The notes under the pieces: model-generated | Seen by the model: only the letters and a program-made list of their open reading frames with translations | Told to the model about the DNA's origin: nothing | Database searches by the model: none | Shown here: piece after piece, positions 39,514-51,047 of the stretch | How the letters are laid out: every line of letters starts with the position of its first letter | How positions within the stretch are numbered: the stretch's first letter is position 1 | Assembly: GCF_000027225.1 (NCBI RefSeq) | Contig: NC_013892.1 | Span: forward strand, 186,001 to 250,000 | Direction: 5' to 3' | Source of the DNA: Xenorhabdus bovienii SS-2004 | Lineage (GTDB): Bacteria > Pseudomonadota > Gammaproteobacteria > Enterobacterales > Enterobacteriaceae | Length of the DNA: 64,000 bases | Position numbers and translations under genes: made by a program

Positions 39514-40431
39514 ATGTACCATCTGAGAGTACCTCAAACAGAACAAGAGCTGGAAACCTATTATCAATTTCGTTGGGAGATGCTGCGCAAGCCGCTTCAT
39601 CAGCCTATCGGTTCAGAAAAAGATGGTTACGATTCGATGGCTCATCATCAAATGGTGGTGGATGAACACGGTAATCCGGTTGCTGTTGGGCGTTTATATA
39701 TCAATGCAGACAGTGAAGGCGCTATTCGTTTTCTGGCTGTTCATCCCAATGTGCAGCAGAAAGGGTTGGGTACATTGATCGCGATGGCATTGGAATCAGT
39801 TGCCAGGCAAGAAGGTGTGAAACGGATTGTTTGCAGTGCACGGGAAGATGCCGTTGATTTTTTTAATAAACTGGGATTTAAAAACCGGGGTTTGATCAAT
39901 GGTGCCAGAACGTCTCCCATTAACCATTTCCTGATGATCAAGCCTATCATGAGTCTTGATGATATTCTGCATCGTCCGGACTGGTGTGCGGAGTTGCAGC
40001 AGGCATGGTATCAACAGATCCCTCTGAGCGAAAAGATGGGCTTACGCATTACCCAGTATACAGGGCAACGCTTTATTACAACGATGCCAGAAGCAGGGAA
40101 TCAGAATCCGCATCATACCATTTTTGCGGGTAGCCTGTTTTCACAGGCCACACTGACAGCATGGGGGCTGATCTGGCTGTTGTTACAGGAACGCCAGCTG
40201 GGGGGGAACATCATTCTGGTCGATGCCAATATCCGCTACCGACAGTCTATTACGGGGCGTCCCAGTGCAATCGCTGATTTTAATAACATGAGCGGCGATT
40301 TGGCTCGTCTTGCCCGTGGCAACAAGGCACGGGTTAAACTGGAAGTACAGGTCAGCGGTGAACAGGGCGTTGGTAGCGTGTTCACCGGCACTTATCTTGT
40401 GCTGCCTGTCGAACGCTCTGTTACAGTTTAA
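39514..40431 (+). CDS. yiiD: YiiD/FabY-type GNAT-thioesterase fusion
   Basis: 305 aa with two parts. An N-terminal GNAT acetyltransferase domain (~1-140) has the acetyl-CoA loop [12 protein letters not shown]-terminal YiiD-type hotdog thioesterase-like domain (~155-300) carries [16 protein letters not shown]. coli YiiD is annotated as a fatty-acid biosynthesis protein (FabY) on genetic evidence. It lies downstream of dtd as in E. coli and overlaps the convergent yicH by 11 bases. Confidence 0.88.
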   Translation: MYHLRVPQTEQELETYYQFRWEMLRKPLHQPIGSEKDGYDSMAHHQMVVDEHGNPVAVGRLYINADSEGAIRFLAVHPNVQQKGLGTLIAMALESVARQEGVKRIVCSAREDAVDFFNKLGFKNRGLINGARTSPINHFLMIKPIMSLDDILHRPDWCAELQQAWYQQIPLSEKMGLRITQYTGQRFITTMPEAGNQNPHHTIFAGSLFSQATLTAWGLIWLLLQERQLGGNIILVDANIRYRQSITGRPSAIADFNNMSGDLARLARGNKARVKLEVQVSGEQGVGSVFTGTYLVLPVERSVTV

Positions 40432-42232
40432 TTTTGAGGCAGGTTTTACTCTCGGCAGTTTCACTTTCTGCGCGGGTATTACCTGCCTCTGCGGTATGAG
40501 CTTCCGTTGAAGGTGCTATTGCAGCGCCATCTACGGTTCCAGCTGGAGAGCAGTTACTGCTTAAAATTAGCCCCTGAACAATGGATTGTGAATCTTTGTT
40601 TGATGATTTATCTTCAGCAGTCAGTGTGCCATTGATGGTGCCTTTAATATCATCAGCAGAGAGATTACCTGTCAGGGCGAGGGAAAAATTTCCCTCTCCC
40701 TGCATAGTAAGTGGTATCCAACCCCATCGTGGCAGGATGCCTAAATCCGCATTCATGCCCTTGAAATTAAGCTCAAAAGGTTTTTGGGCAGTTTGCTGTT
40801 CAGCTGAACCGCTAGCTTGTAGTAATCCATGACCGTTGAAAGCGTTCAGTTTATCAATCGTTAGCCTGTCATCTGTCGCGTGTAATTGCAGATAGGGACG
40901 AGTTATTTCAATTTTATTAAATGTTCCGCTGGCTGCCTGCAAAGATGCCTGACCCTCCCATAATCCCCACCTGCCATTTTTCAGAATATTCATGGTATCC
41001 ACATGGCCTGAGAGAGTGGTGAGCTGAAATGGGAAATCCGGATTAACATCAATCAGCAGAGTATTATTGACGCTGATATCATTTAATGTCAGTCCTGAAA
41101 TCCATCCCGGTGCGGCGTTTTTGATATCGTTCCGCCATGTGGGTGGCAGGTCATAAACTAGCCCGGTTACTGAGCTGTTATTGAACGTCAGTTGACGGTT
41201 TTTGCGATCCCACTCGGATTGGATATTGAATAATCCTTTTTGGTAGTGGGTCGTCAGATGAGCGACAGTAAAAGTATCACCAGAAAAATGGAGTTGCCCC
41301 AGCGTGTTGCTGAACTGAGCGTTATTGAATGCCATATTCATGACATTGAAATCAATCAGCCCATCTTTAGCTTCCCAGCTTCCATTCACCAGTCCCAGGT
41401 TTTTGATGGTGGTATCCAGATAATCGACAGACCAATTTTTCCCTTGCAGCTTGGCATTAGTGATATTGAGGTCTTTAACATGAATGGCCGGAAGATGACG
41501 GGTTTTTTCTTGCAACGTGCTCAATGTCATCGGTGATTGCCAGCGTATATTGCTGATCAGGAGATTATTCCAGCGCCAGCTGCCGTCAGATAATTGCCGG
41601 CCATCCCCAGAGATAGCCCCTTGCAGAAATGCTGCACCAAAAGTGTCGATAGTCAGAGTCTTATTCTGATAGCTGCCCTGCATGATAACCTTTTCAAAGG
41701 GAATACCATTGAAACTCATAGTACTGGCACTAAATTGATACTGCCCATTGCCAAACGGGTTTCCTGCGGCAGGCATCCAAGGGGTGATGCCACCCGTGAT
41801 ATTTTCCCCTTTAATTTGTGTGTGGGGGTTCTCTAACTGAATATTCATCTGGTTTAGTTGCAGAATGTCTGCTTGCAAGAGGGGGGGCAATTGATCGCCT
41901 GCCAGTATCAGTTTCCCTTGTTGCAATGTCAGACGGTGGAGGTTACGCGGTGTCAGCAAGTGTTGCCATTTGAGATCCAGATTAACGGTACTGACATTGA
42001 GTGAGAAAGCGCTTTGCTTATCATGGATATTCACATTGTTGAGCGTCAGTGTCGCAGGTTGCAGCCAGTTATGACTGATGCTATCAATGCTGATCTCATA
42101 GTGGCCTTGTCTGTTGAGCCATTGGTTTAATTGTTTGGTTCCCCAGTGCGTCTGGACAACAATATAAATGACGATAATTGCCAGAATCAGCAACAGCAAA
42201 AGAGTAACAAAAAATTTCCCTAACCACTTCAT
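40421..42232 (-). CDS. yicH: AsmA-family envelope protein YicH
   Basis: 603 aa against 569 in E. coli. A single N-terminal membrane helix ([20 protein letters not shown]) anchors a long periplasmic beta-rich AsmA-like body, the type of protein that bridges the envelope for phospholipid traffic. Repeated L-x-L-x-N strand patterns run throughout. The extra length is a Ser/Thr/Glu-rich, low-complexity tail containing one cysteine. It follows xanP on the same strand as in E. coli, but a terminator hairpin lies between them. Confidence 0.88.
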   Translation of the reverse strand: MKWLGKFFVTLLLLLILAIIVIYIVVQTHWGTKQLNQWLNRQGHYEISIDSISHNWLQPATLTLNNVNIHDKQSAFSLNVSTVNLDLKWQHLLTPRNLHRLTLQQGKLILAGDQLPPLLQADILQLNQMNIQLENPHTQIKGENITGGITPWMPAAGNPFGNGQYQFSASTMSFNGIPFEKVIMQGSYQNKTLTIDTFGAAFLQGAISGDGRQLSDGSWRWNNLLISNIRWQSPMTLSTLQEKTRHLPAIHVKDLNITNAKLQGKNWSVDYLDTTIKNLGLVNGSWEAKDGLIDFNVMNMAFNNAQFSNTLGQLHFSGDTFTVAHLTTHYQKGLFNIQSEWDRKNRQLTFNNSSVTGLVYDLPPTWRNDIKNAAPGWISGLTLNDISVNNTLLIDVNPDFPFQLTTLSGHVDTMNILKNGRWGLWEGQASLQAASGTFNKIEITRPYLQLHATDDRLTIDKLNAFNGHGLLQASGSAEQQTAQKPFELNFKGMNADLGILPRWGWIPLTMQGEGNFSLALTGNLSADDIKGTINGTLTAEDKSSNKDSQSIVQGLILSSNCSPAGTVDGAAIAPSTEAHTAEAGNTRAESETAESKTCLKIKL

Positions 42233-42378
42233 GATCTCACCTCAGCATGACCCCCTGATAAAGACTCTTTTATGCCGTAAAACGGATATTCACACAATAG
42301 AGATAGATTGATAATCAATCAATCAGTGTGTTTATGAAGAAATTCATGTTGATATTGCGAGGGGTTATGCAAAAAAAT

Positions 42379-42407
42379 GAAAAAACTCCCACTGAAAAAG
42401 CGGGAGG
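42379..42407 (-). terminator. xanP terminator
   Basis: On the minus strand CTCCCGC and GTGGGAG pair around a short loop and are followed by TTTTTTC. Confidence 0.75.
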
Positions 42408-42435
42408 GGAAATCAGAGGAATGAAAATCTGGCCG

Positions 42436-43821
42436 CTATTTTTCCTGCGGAAAAATCAGGTTCAGAAGAATTGCAGTCAGCCCACCAGCGGCAATGCCGG
42501 AAGATAGCAGATTTTTCATCCACTCAGGTGCAAACTGTAAAATCAAGGGTTGTTGGGATACGCCTAAACCAACGGCCAGCGACAACGCGATGATCATAAT
42601 GGCGCGACGGTTCAGTGGCTCGCGGGAAACAATTCTGACACCGGATGCGGCGATAGTCCCGAACATGACAATAGTGGCGCCCCCTAACACGGGTTCAGGA
42701 ATATGTTGTACAAATCCGGCCACGGCGGGGAACAGCCCCAACAGGATCAGCATAGACGCGATAATGTAACCAACATGGCGGCTGGCAACGCCGGTCAGTT
42801 GTATCACACCATTGTTCTGGCCAAAACAGGAATTCGGAAATGTATTGAATACTGCGGAAACTATCGAATTAAGACCATTTGCCAGTACACCTCCCTTAAT
42901 GCGTTTCATATATAACGGGCCACTGATTGGCTGCTCTGAAACATCGGATGTCGCTGTAATATCGCCGATGGTTTCTAACGACGTCACCATAAAAATCAGG
43001 ATAAGGGGGATCAGTAGATTCCAGTCAAAAGACAGTCCGTAATAGAACGGAGAGGGAACGGTGATAACGGGTGTGTCTGTTCTGGGTGTCGCATGAGGTA
43101 GCATACCCATGTACCAAGCCAACAGATAGCCTACCGCCATAGCAATGACCAGAGAAGCCACTCGCAGGTAGGGATTACGCTGGCGATTCAGTAGCACGAT
43201 AACGGCAAGAACGGCTCCTGCCAGCAGCAGATTTTCAGGCACACCAAACGTACCATTTTGAATGGCAGAGTAACCGCCGCCGATGGAAGTCAACCCGACT
43301 TGGATTAGCGACAGACCGATAATCATCACGACAATACCGGAAACCAGCGGCGTAATGATTTTTCTGGCCAGATGCAACACGCGGGACAGCAGCACTTCGG
43401 TGATTGCCGCCATCATCAGCGTACCAAACAGAGCGGCCATCATGGTTGGGATATCTGCTCCTCCATTTTTAAGAGCCAGTCCTCCCATGATTAGTGGCGC
43501 AACAAAATTAAAACTGGTTCCCTGAATGGAAAGCAAGCCAGAGCCGACAGGCCCCCAGGAGCGGATCTGGATAAGCGATGCTACCCCTGATGCGAACAGA
43601 GACATGCTGATAATGCGTTGTGTATCCAGTTCAGGAAGCCCCAGAGCCTGACAAATCAACATGGCGGGTGTGATAACGGCAACAAACATCGCCAGCAGAT
43701 GTTGGCTGGCTGCAAACAGTGCGTGTAGAAGTGGCGGTTTATCTTCTAGACGGTAAATCAATTCGCTGCCTGATGCCTCAGGTGCTTCTGATGTAGAGTG
43801 CTCACGGGATGAGGTAACCAT
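42436..43821 (-). CDS. xanP: xanthine permease XanP
   Basis: Proton-driven xanthine importer of the NCS2 (NAT) family in the inner membrane; 461 aa against 463 in E. coli. The family signatures are present: an [12 protein letters not shown] stretch, the NAT motif around [17 protein letters not shown], and [11 protein letters not shown] in the substrate region. It is divergent from gltS, with a candidate PurR operator upstream. Together with adeP it gives the cell two salvage routes for purine bases. Confidence 0.95.
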   Translation of the reverse strand: MVTSSREHSTSEAPEASGSELIYRLEDKPPLLHALFAASQHLLAMFVAVITPAMLICQALGLPELDTQRIISMSLFASGVASLIQIRSWGPVGSGLLSIQGTSFNFVAPLIMGGLALKNGGADIPTMMAALFGTLMMAAITEVLLSRVLHLARKIITPLVSGIVVMIIGLSLIQVGLTSIGGGYSAIQNGTFGVPENLLLAGAVLAVIVLLNRQRNPYLRVASLVIAMAVGYLLAWYMGMLPHATPRTDTPVITVPSPFYYGLSFDWNLLIPLILIFMVTSLETIGDITATSDVSEQPISGPLYMKRIKGGVLANGLNSIVSAVFNTFPNSCFGQNNGVIQLTGVASRHVGYIIASMLILLGLFPAVAGFVQHIPEPVLGGATIVMFGTIAASGVRIVSREPLNRRAIMIIALSLAVGLGVSQQPLILQFAPEWMKNLLSSGIAAGGLTAILLNLIFPQEK

Positions 43822-43874
43822 GGTGTGAAATTCCGGATGGGAAAAAAAAACTATTTTAATGATCTGCCTTATTA

Positions 43875-43890
43875 AGGCAATCGTTTGCGC
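43875..43890 (-). promoter_or_regulatory. candidate PurR box upstream of xanP
   Basis: On the minus strand GCGCAAACGATTGCCT contains the consensus core CGCAAACG followed by a good right half. It is ~55 bases before the xanP start. Confidence 0.55.
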
Positions 43891-44063
43891 TAAATTTTTA
43901 TAATGAATAACGATTTGATTTCGTCACATTCTTAAATTTTTTAACTTGTGTTTATCAGTAATTTTTTTTCTAATCCACCCCTTAGCTGCTCTTGGCGTTT
44001 TTATAGGATGATTATAACGTCGCATTAAATTCACATAACTTTAACAATAGATGGGGTACATCG

Positions 44064-45278
44064 ATGTATCAGATGGATATTTATGGCACGCTCGTTGCGG
44101 CTACGCTGGTTTTGCTACTGGGAAGAAAACTCGTACAATCAATTCCATTCCTTGAGAAATATACCATCCCTGAACCGGTTGCAGGCGGGCTATTGGTCGC
44201 TATCGTTTTACTGGCCGTTAAGCAGTCCACAGATTGGGAAATCAGTTTCGATTTATCTCTCAAAGATCCCCTCATGTTGATGTTCTTTGCCACCATAGGC
44301 TTGAATGCGAACCTTGCCAGCCTGAAAGCAGGTGGAAAATTTCTGGTACTTTTTGTCTTTGTCGTGATTGGGTTGCTGTTGGTGCAGAACACCGTGGGTA
44401 TTGCACTGGCGAAAATGCTTGGACTTGACCCATTAATGGGATTATTGGCTGGTTCCATCACACTTTCAGGCGGACACGGCACCGGCGCCGCTTGGGGTAA
44501 AGTATTCTCCGAACGCTATGGTTTTGATAATGCGACCGAAGTAGCAATGGCCTGTGCGACATTCGGTTTGATATTGGGTGGTTTGATTGGTGGCCCTGTG
44601 GCTCGTTTTCTGGTGAAAAATACCAAAGCGCCGGGCTTGGGGGTAGATGATGCCGAAATTCCTACTGCGTTTGAGAAACCTTATACCGGCCGCATGATTA
44701 CACCATTGGTTATGCTGGAAACCATCGCCTTAATCTCTATCTGTTTGTTGGCAGGTAGTTATATTGAGAAACAGCTAGAGCATACGATGTTTGAATTACC
44801 AACATTTGTATGCGTATTGTTTGTCGGGGTAATCCTGAGTAATGGCCTATCGCTGCTTGGCTTTTATCGCGTATTTGACCGAGCGGTATCGGTACTGGGC
44901 AACGTCAGCCTGTCATTGTTCCTGGCTATGGCGTTGATGAGTCTGAAACTGTGGCAGTTGGCTTCACTTGCATTGCCAATGTTGGTGATCCTCGTGGTGC
45001 AATCGATAGTGATGGCATTGTATGCGATTTTCGTGACTTATCGCGTGATGGGCAAAAATTACGATGCTTCTATTTTGTCGGCTGGTCACTGTGGTTTCGG
45101 TTTGGGAGCGACACCGACGGCTATCGCAAACATGCAGGCAATTACGGATCGATGTGGGCCATCACATATGGCATTCCTTCTTGTGCCAATGGTAGGTGCG
45201 TTCTTTATTGATATTGTTAACGCTGCCGTTATCAAAATTTATCTATTGTTACCGATATTCCCGTCTATAGCAGGTTAA
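44064..45278 (+). CDS. gltS: sodium/glutamate symporter GltS
   Basis: Inner-membrane Na+-coupled glutamate importer; 404 aa against 401 in E. coli. The two inverted repeats each carry the GGxGT-type re-entrant loop: SGGHGTGAAWG in the first half and GHCGFGLGATPTAIANM in the second. It is divergent from xanP and a single gene with its own terminator. Confidence 0.96.
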   Translation: MYQMDIYGTLVAATLVLLLGRKLVQSIPFLEKYTIPEPVAGGLLVAIVLLAVKQSTDWEISFDLSLKDPLMLMFFATIGLNANLASLKAGGKFLVLFVFVVIGLLLVQNTVGIALAKMLGLDPLMGLLAGSITLSGGHGTGAAWGKVFSERYGFDNATEVAMACATFGLILGGLIGGPVARFLVKNTKAPGLGVDDAEIPTAFEKPYTGRMITPLVMLETIALISICLLAGSYIEKQLEHTMFELPTFVCVLFVGVILSNGLSLLGFYRVFDRAVSVLGNVSLSLFLAMALMSLKLWQLASLALPMLVILVVQSIVMALYAIFVTYRVMGKNYDASILSAGHCGFGLGATPTAIANMQAITDRCGPSHMAFLLVPMVGAFFIDIVNAAVIKIYLLLPIFPSIAG

Positions 45279-45314
45279 TTTGATTCGTTTTTAATCTTGC
45301 CAGATAACTTGGCT

Positions 45315-45350
45315 AAAAATGCCGCTGAAATATTCAGCGGCATTTTTTTG
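45315..45350 (+). terminator. gltS terminator
   Basis: AAAAATGCCGCTGA pairs with TCAGCGGCATTTTT, followed by more T; possibly also used by recG from the other side. Confidence 0.85.
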
Positions 45351-45400
45351 CTTACATTGCTGCGGGTATTTTGGTCTTGCTGGTGCCTTGGGTATCGATA

Positions 45401-47482
45401 TCAGGCATGACTGTATTGTGAGCGATCAGGCAGCCAGCGCTCAATCAGTGCCTTGGCATGTTCAGGATAATGCTGATGGATATAGCTGGAGATGCGCTGA
45501 ACTTCAGACAGCATTCCCTGATCCCGCAGTAAATCGGCGATCCTGAATTCAGCATTGCCTGTCTGACGAGTGCCGAGCAATTCACCCGGCCCCCGGATTT
45601 CTAAATCTTTCTGGGCAATCACAAAACCATCGTTACTGTCGCGCAGAACTTGCAGGCGTATTTTCGCGGTGTTGGTCAGCGGGGTTTTATACAGCAGAAC
45701 ACAATGTGAAGCCACTGCTCCTCGACCCACTCGTCCACGAAGCTGGTGCAATTGAGCCAGCCCCAGCCGTTCAGGGTTATCGATGATCATCAGGCTGGCA
45801 TTGGGTACATCAACACCGACTTCAATGACCGTGGTAGCAACCAATAACTGTAACTCTCCCCGTTTGAAGGCATCCATAATGGTCTGTTTTTCTGCGGGTT
45901 TCATTCTTCCGTGCACCAGACCGATTTTCAGATCTGGCAATATCAGAGCCAGTTCTTCGCTGGTGGCTTGAGCGGCCTGCGCTTCCAGAACTTCAGAATC
46001 CTCGATGAGAGTACATACCCAATAAGCCTGACGTCCTTCATCCAAACAGGCACTTTTGATGCGCTGGATAATTTCATTTCTGCGGGTATCTGGAATGGCA
46101 ACAGTTGTTACTGGTGTTCGCCCCGGCGGCAGTTCATCAATGATCGAAGTATCCAGATCGGCATAAGCCGTCATTGCCAAGGTACGTGGAATCGGTGTGG
46201 CGGTCATGATTAACTGATGAGGGTGAAAGCCTTGCTCACATCCCTTCTCCCATAATGCAAGGCGCTGGTGAACACCAAACCGGTGTTGTTCATCGATGAT
46301 AACCAGTGCCAGACCTGAGAATCTGACCTGCTCCTGAAACATCGCATGTGTCCCGACCACCATACTTACTTGACCGTTTGCGATAGCTTCCTGCTGTGCC
46401 TGACGCGCTTTGCCCTTTTGTTTGCCTGCCAGCCAACCCACTTGAATGCCAAGTGGTTCAAACCATTGACGGAAGGTATTGGCATGCTGTTCAGCAAGCA
46501 GTTCAGTGGGTGCCATTAATGCAACCTGCTTACCGTGAACGAGCGCCCGTAAAGCGGCCAGTGCGGCTACCAGTGTTTTGCCAGAACCGACATCCCCTTG
46601 TATCAAGCGCATCATCGGAACATTTTTTTCCAAATCTTGCTCTATCTCTGCGACTACTCGTACCTGTGCACCTGTCGGAACAAAGGGCAATTGGCTAATA
46701 AGTTGCTGTTTTAAAGAATTATCTGCGGTGAGCTGCTGGGCATGAAAGCGTTGAGCACCGGCCCTGACTGCCAGCATACTTAAATGGTGCGCCAGCAACT
46801 CTTCCAGAATCAGCCGGCGTTGAGCAGGGTGTCGTCTATTATCCAAATCAGTCAGCGAAACATCCGGCGGGGGACGATGCAAAGTATGCAGTGCGTTAGG
46901 AAGGCTGATAAGCTTGCGGCTAAACTCTTCCGGCAATAACTCGTTAATGACACAGGTATCAAGAAGTTCCAGCGCTTGCTCGATTAACTTACGCAGTGTT
47001 GTCTGACGCACTCCCTCTGTCGTGGGATAGATGGGAGTCAATGTGTCCTGCAACTGAATGCGTTCAGCGTGTTGCTGGGTTTTATATTCGGGATGAATAA
47101 TCTCAGGTCCCTGATTCCCGCGCCGGATTTCGCCATAGGCAATGACGTGCTTCCCTTCTGCTAAATTATTCTTCATGGCGGCGGTGAAATTGAAAAAGCG
47201 CAGGGTCAATACGCCGGTTCCATCACTGATTTGGCAGGTCATGATGCGACGACGCCCAAAAGTGACATGGGTACGCAAGACCTCACCCGTCACGGTGGCA
47301 TAAACACCGGGCAGTAAGTCATTGATGGAATATAGACGGGTTTGATCCTCATAACGGAGAGGCAGATGTAGCAGCAAGTCCTGTAGATTGACCAGCCCTA
47401 ATTTGGCGAGCTTAGTGACCTGGCTGGCTCCAACTCCACGCAAGGTGGTTAAGGGGATAGCATCAAGTAGTCGGCCTTTCAT
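45401..47482 (-). CDS. recG: ATP-dependent DNA helicase RecG
   Basis: Branch-migration helicase that regresses stalled forks and processes Holliday junctions; 693 aa, as in E. coli. An N-terminal wedge/OB-fold domain (~60-160) precedes the helicase core with Walker A GDVGSGKT, the RecG-type motif II DEQHRFGV, motif III TATPIPRT and the C-terminal QLRGRVGRG. It normally follows trmH in the gmk-rpoZ-spoT-trmH-recG operon; here only a trmH stump separates it from spoT. Confidence 0.97.
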   Translation of the reverse strand: MKGRLLDAIPLTTLRGVGASQVTKLAKLGLVNLQDLLLHLPLRYEDQTRLYSINDLLPGVYATVTGEVLRTHVTFGRRRIMTCQISDGTGVLTLRFFNFTAAMKNNLAEGKHVIAYGEIRRGNQGPEIIHPEYKTQQHAERIQLQDTLTPIYPTTEGVRQTTLRKLIEQALELLDTCVINELLPEEFSRKLISLPNALHTLHRPPPDVSLTDLDNRRHPAQRRLILEELLAHHLSMLAVRAGAQRFHAQQLTADNSLKQQLISQLPFVPTGAQVRVVAEIEQDLEKNVPMMRLIQGDVGSGKTLVAALAALRALVHGKQVALMAPTELLAEQHANTFRQWFEPLGIQVGWLAGKQKGKARQAQQEAIANGQVSMVVGTHAMFQEQVRFSGLALVIIDEQHRFGVHQRLALWEKGCEQGFHPHQLIMTATPIPRTLAMTAYADLDTSIIDELPPGRTPVTTVAIPDTRRNEIIQRIKSACLDEGRQAYWVCTLIEDSEVLEAQAAQATSEELALILPDLKIGLVHGRMKPAEKQTIMDAFKRGELQLLVATTVIEVGVDVPNASLMIIDNPERLGLAQLHQLRGRVGRGAVASHCVLLYKTPLTNTAKIRLQVLRDSNDGFVIAQKDLEIRGPGELLGTRQTGNAEFRIADLLRDQGMLSEVQRISSYIHQHYPEHAKALIERWLPDRSQYSHA

Positions 47483-47504
47483 GCGATTTCTCCGTCGGTG
47501 TGAT

Positions 47505-47658
47505 TTATTTCCCTGTTAATGGTGCAGTCGTTGCCTGCATTGCTGCCCACCATGATTCACTTGCGATGATTTGCCCCTGCTGATCAATCAGTGGCTGTTC
47601 CGGCCTCTTATGGCGTGAAACTGCCGCCAATGCGGGATATCCTTCTTCGAAAAGTAAC
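47505..47658 (-). pseudogene. trmH: trmH deletion remnant (last ~50 codons)
   Basis: Directly after the spoT stop the minus strand reads RLLFEEGYPALAAVSRHK, then PLIDQQGQIIASESWWAAMQ, ending at TAA 47505. This matches the C-terminus of TrmH (E. coli RLLFEGGYPVLAKVAKRK, then HVNQQGEIEADADWWATMQ). The first ~180 codons, including the SPOUT catalytic domain for tRNA Gm18 methylation, are gone. The deletion starts at the spoT stop codon, so both flanking genes are intact. Confidence 0.88.
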
Positions 47659-47660
47659 CT

Positions 47661-49769
47661 TTAGTTTCGGTTACGGCTGACTCGCATCACATCTGGCATA
47701 ACGCGTATCTTACGCATAATATTCGCCAACTGAATGCGGTCTTGGGTCGTCAGCCTGATGAAAGCACAATAAACGCGACCATCTTTTTCCTCCGTATTCA
47801 TGCTCTGAATGCTGGAGTTAGCATCGTTGATGGCCGCCGTCAGATTCGCCAGTGCGCCTTGATGGTTAAACATATCAACTTTAATTTCGGCGATAAAATC
47901 GCTGTTGACATCTTTATCCCATTCGACAGGCATGAATTTTTCCGGCTCTTTCTGGTATCCACGGATATTACGGCAGGATTCGTGGTGAATAACCAGACCT
48001 TTTCCCGGACTGATATGAGAAATGATCGGGTCGCCAGGAATTGGACGACAGCACTTTGCAAAGGTAATCAGAATGCCGTCAGCCCCTTTGATGGGCAGTT
48101 TACGGGTGCTATTGTTGTTGTTTGGAATCTTTTCCGTTGCACCCAGTAAATTCCGTGCAACAACCACACTCATAGCATTACCCAGCCCAATTTCAGCCAG
48201 CAAATCATCCAATGTGGCAAGTTTCATTCTTACCAGCTCTTTGGTGATACTTTCCTGCGGAATATCGGTAATTTTCTTTCCGTTGCCAAGCGCATGGTTG
48301 AGCAGACGACGCCCCAGACCAACCGAATCATCCCGTTTAAGATTTTTCAATAACTGGCGAATTTTGGCGCGAGCTTTGGAACTGACGACAAAGTTCAGCC
48401 ATGCTGCATTCGGGCGCGCACCTGGCGCCGTAATAATTTCGACGGTCTGCCCACTACTAAGTGTTTGCGACAGTGGATAAGGCTGGCGATCAACACGTGC
48501 TCCAACGCAGGCATGACCGATATCGGTATGAACGGCATAGGCGAAGTCAACCGGGCTTGCCCCCGCCGGTAATTCAACAATCCGCCCTTCTGGCGTAAAA
48601 ACGTAAATCTCATCGGGAAATAAATCAGATTTAACGCTTTCAATAAATTCAAAAGAGCTTCCTGCACTTTGCTGAAGTTCCAACAGGCTCTGCATCCAGC
48701 GTTGAGCGCGGATTTGAGCTGTAGTGCCTGATTCGCCCTGCTCTTTATATGCCCAGTGTGCCGCCACCCCCATTTCTGCCATCTGATCCATATCTTCGGT
48801 ACGGATCTGGACTTCGACAGGGACGCCGTGTGGGCCGATAAGAGAGGTATGCAGGGATTGATAGCCGTTGGCTTTGGGAATGGCAATATAATCTTTCACT
48901 CTGCCAGGACGAGGCTTATACAGGCTGTGCATTTGCCCCAGTACGCGATAGCAGGTATCAAGATTGTTGACGATGACGCGAAAGGCGTAAATATCCATGA
49001 TGGAGTGAAAACGCTGTTCTTTCAGGTGCATCTTGCGATAAATAGAGTAGAGGTGTTTTTCCCGTCCACTAACGGTGCATTGGATGCCAGCGTCCGTTAA
49101 TCTGCCTTCAATTTCCGACAGAATTTTCTGGATCATCTCCTTGCGATTGCCGCGAGCAGCTTTAACAACCTCTTTAATCACACGATAACGGTTAGGGTGC
49201 AGTGCTTCAAATCCCAGCTCCTCCAGCTCCGTTTTCAGGTGATGAATACCCAGACGGTGAGCTAGTGGGCTGTAGATTTCCAGCGTTTCCCTGGCGATGC
49301 GCCGCCGTTTGTCAGGGCGCAGGGAGCCAAGGGTTCGCATATTGTGTGTACGGTCTGCCAGTTTGATCAGAATGACGCGGATGTCCTGCACCATTGCCAT
49401 GATCATTTTGCGGAAGTTTTCAGCTTGTGCTTCCTTCTTGTTGCGGAAGTTCAGCTTATCCAGTTTGGAGACACCTTCCACCAACCCGGCGACAGCCGTG
49501 CCGAATAGCTGTTCGATATCCTGAAATGTCGCTGGCGTATCTTCAATCACATCATGCAGAAGTGCCGCCATGAGTGTCTCATGGTCAAGACGCATTTCGG
49601 CCAGAATACAGGAAACAGCGACAGGGTGAGTAATATACGGCTCACCACTGGAGCGGGTTTGCCCTTCGTGGGCATCCCGCGCAACAACATAGGCCTGTTT
49701 CAGTAGAACTATCTGATCTTCAGGCAAATATTTGAGAACAAGCTGATTCAGGCTTTCAAACAGGTACAA
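47661..49769 (-). CDS. spoT: bifunctional (p)ppGpp synthetase/hydrolase SpoT
   Basis: Sets ppGpp levels during fatty-acid, carbon and iron stress; 702 aa, as in E. coli. The HD hydrolase domain (~1-200) has RSSGEPYITHPVAV and HDVIEDT, followed by the RelA/SpoT synthetase domain (YRVIKEVV onward, SIYRKMHLKEQRF). A TGS domain (~390-450) begins EIYVFTPEGRIVELPAGASP, and the ACT domain is C-terminal. It lies in the gmk-rpoZ-spoT order. Confidence 0.97.
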   Translation of the reverse strand: MYLFESLNQLVLKYLPEDQIVLLKQAYVVARDAHEGQTRSSGEPYITHPVAVSCILAEMRLDHETLMAALLHDVIEDTPATFQDIEQLFGTAVAGLVEGVSKLDKLNFRNKKEAQAENFRKMIMAMVQDIRVILIKLADRTHNMRTLGSLRPDKRRRIARETLEIYSPLAHRLGIHHLKTELEELGFEALHPNRYRVIKEVVKAARGNRKEMIQKILSEIEGRLTDAGIQCTVSGREKHLYSIYRKMHLKEQRFHSIMDIYAFRVIVNNLDTCYRVLGQMHSLYKPRPGRVKDYIAIPKANGYQSLHTSLIGPHGVPVEVQIRTEDMDQMAEMGVAAHWAYKEQGESGTTAQIRAQRWMQSLLELQQSAGSSFEFIESVKSDLFPDEIYVFTPEGRIVELPAGASPVDFAYAVHTDIGHACVGARVDRQPYPLSQTLSSGQTVEIITAPGARPNAAWLNFVVSSKARAKIRQLLKNLKRDDSVGLGRRLLNHALGNGKKITDIPQESITKELVRMKLATLDDLLAEIGLGNAMSVVVARNLLGATEKIPNNNNSTRKLPIKGADGILITFAKCCRPIPGDPIISHISPGKGLVIHHESCRNIRGYQKEPEKFMPVEWDKDVNSDFIAEIKVDMFNHQGALANLTAAINDANSSIQSMNTEEKDGRVYCAFIRLTTQDRIQLANIMRKIRVMPDVMRVSRNRN

Positions 49770-49787
49770 GGCAGACCTACCGTAAAA

Positions 49788-50063
49788 TTAGCGACGACCT
49801 TCAGCGATGACAGAAACCGCTTTAATTTCTGCGGCATCTTGCTCTTGTTGCTCCTGACGATCACGAACATCAAGAATTTTATTGTTGATGAGGCCTTGTT
49901 CGATTTCACGCAGAGCGATAACAGTCATCTTATCGTTTTCTTCTGCTACGAGAGGATCTTTACCGCCTGATTGCAATTGGCGTGCTCGGCGAGCAGCGAC
50001 CAACACCAGGTCAAAACGGTTACCAATTTTTTCTACTGCGTCTTGAACAGTTACGCGTGCCAT
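49788..50063 (-). CDS. rpoZ: RNA polymerase omega subunit
   Basis: Small RNAP subunit that assists beta-prime folding and forms part of a ppGpp site; 91 aa, the family length. [20 protein letters not shown] is the hallmark N-terminus, including the MAR motif. It lies 18 bases before spoT, so it is translated from the same mRNA. Confidence 0.97.
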   Translation of the reverse strand: MARVTVQDAVEKIGNRFDLVLVAARRARQLQSGGKDPLVAEENDKMTVIALREIEQGLINNKILDVRDRQEQQEQDAAEIKAVSVIAEGRR

Positions 50064-50117
50064 ATGTGTGCTACTCCACAGATAAATAAATGACTGGGCA
50101 TAATACTGAAACTTGGT

Positions 50118-50765
<648 letters not shown>

Positions 50766-51047
50766 TTAATAAATGCAAGCGCAGGAATATAAAATCCCAC
50801 ATAGTATACACGGATACGTCAACCCATGCAGCGTTACAATACATGCCAACGGACATTTCAACAAAATTTTTTCTTAACCCACTGACATTAATGAATCATT
50901 TTGCGAAACAATTTCAGGAAAAATAAACGGTTGCAGAAAATGATTATGTATTTTTCGAAGCGTTTCGCAAATTAGTCTTTTCCTGCTTGGTAAAAGTTCC
51001 ACTGTTTTTTATTCTTTGCTCGTGTTTAAGGGACGTGTGGAGCAGGG

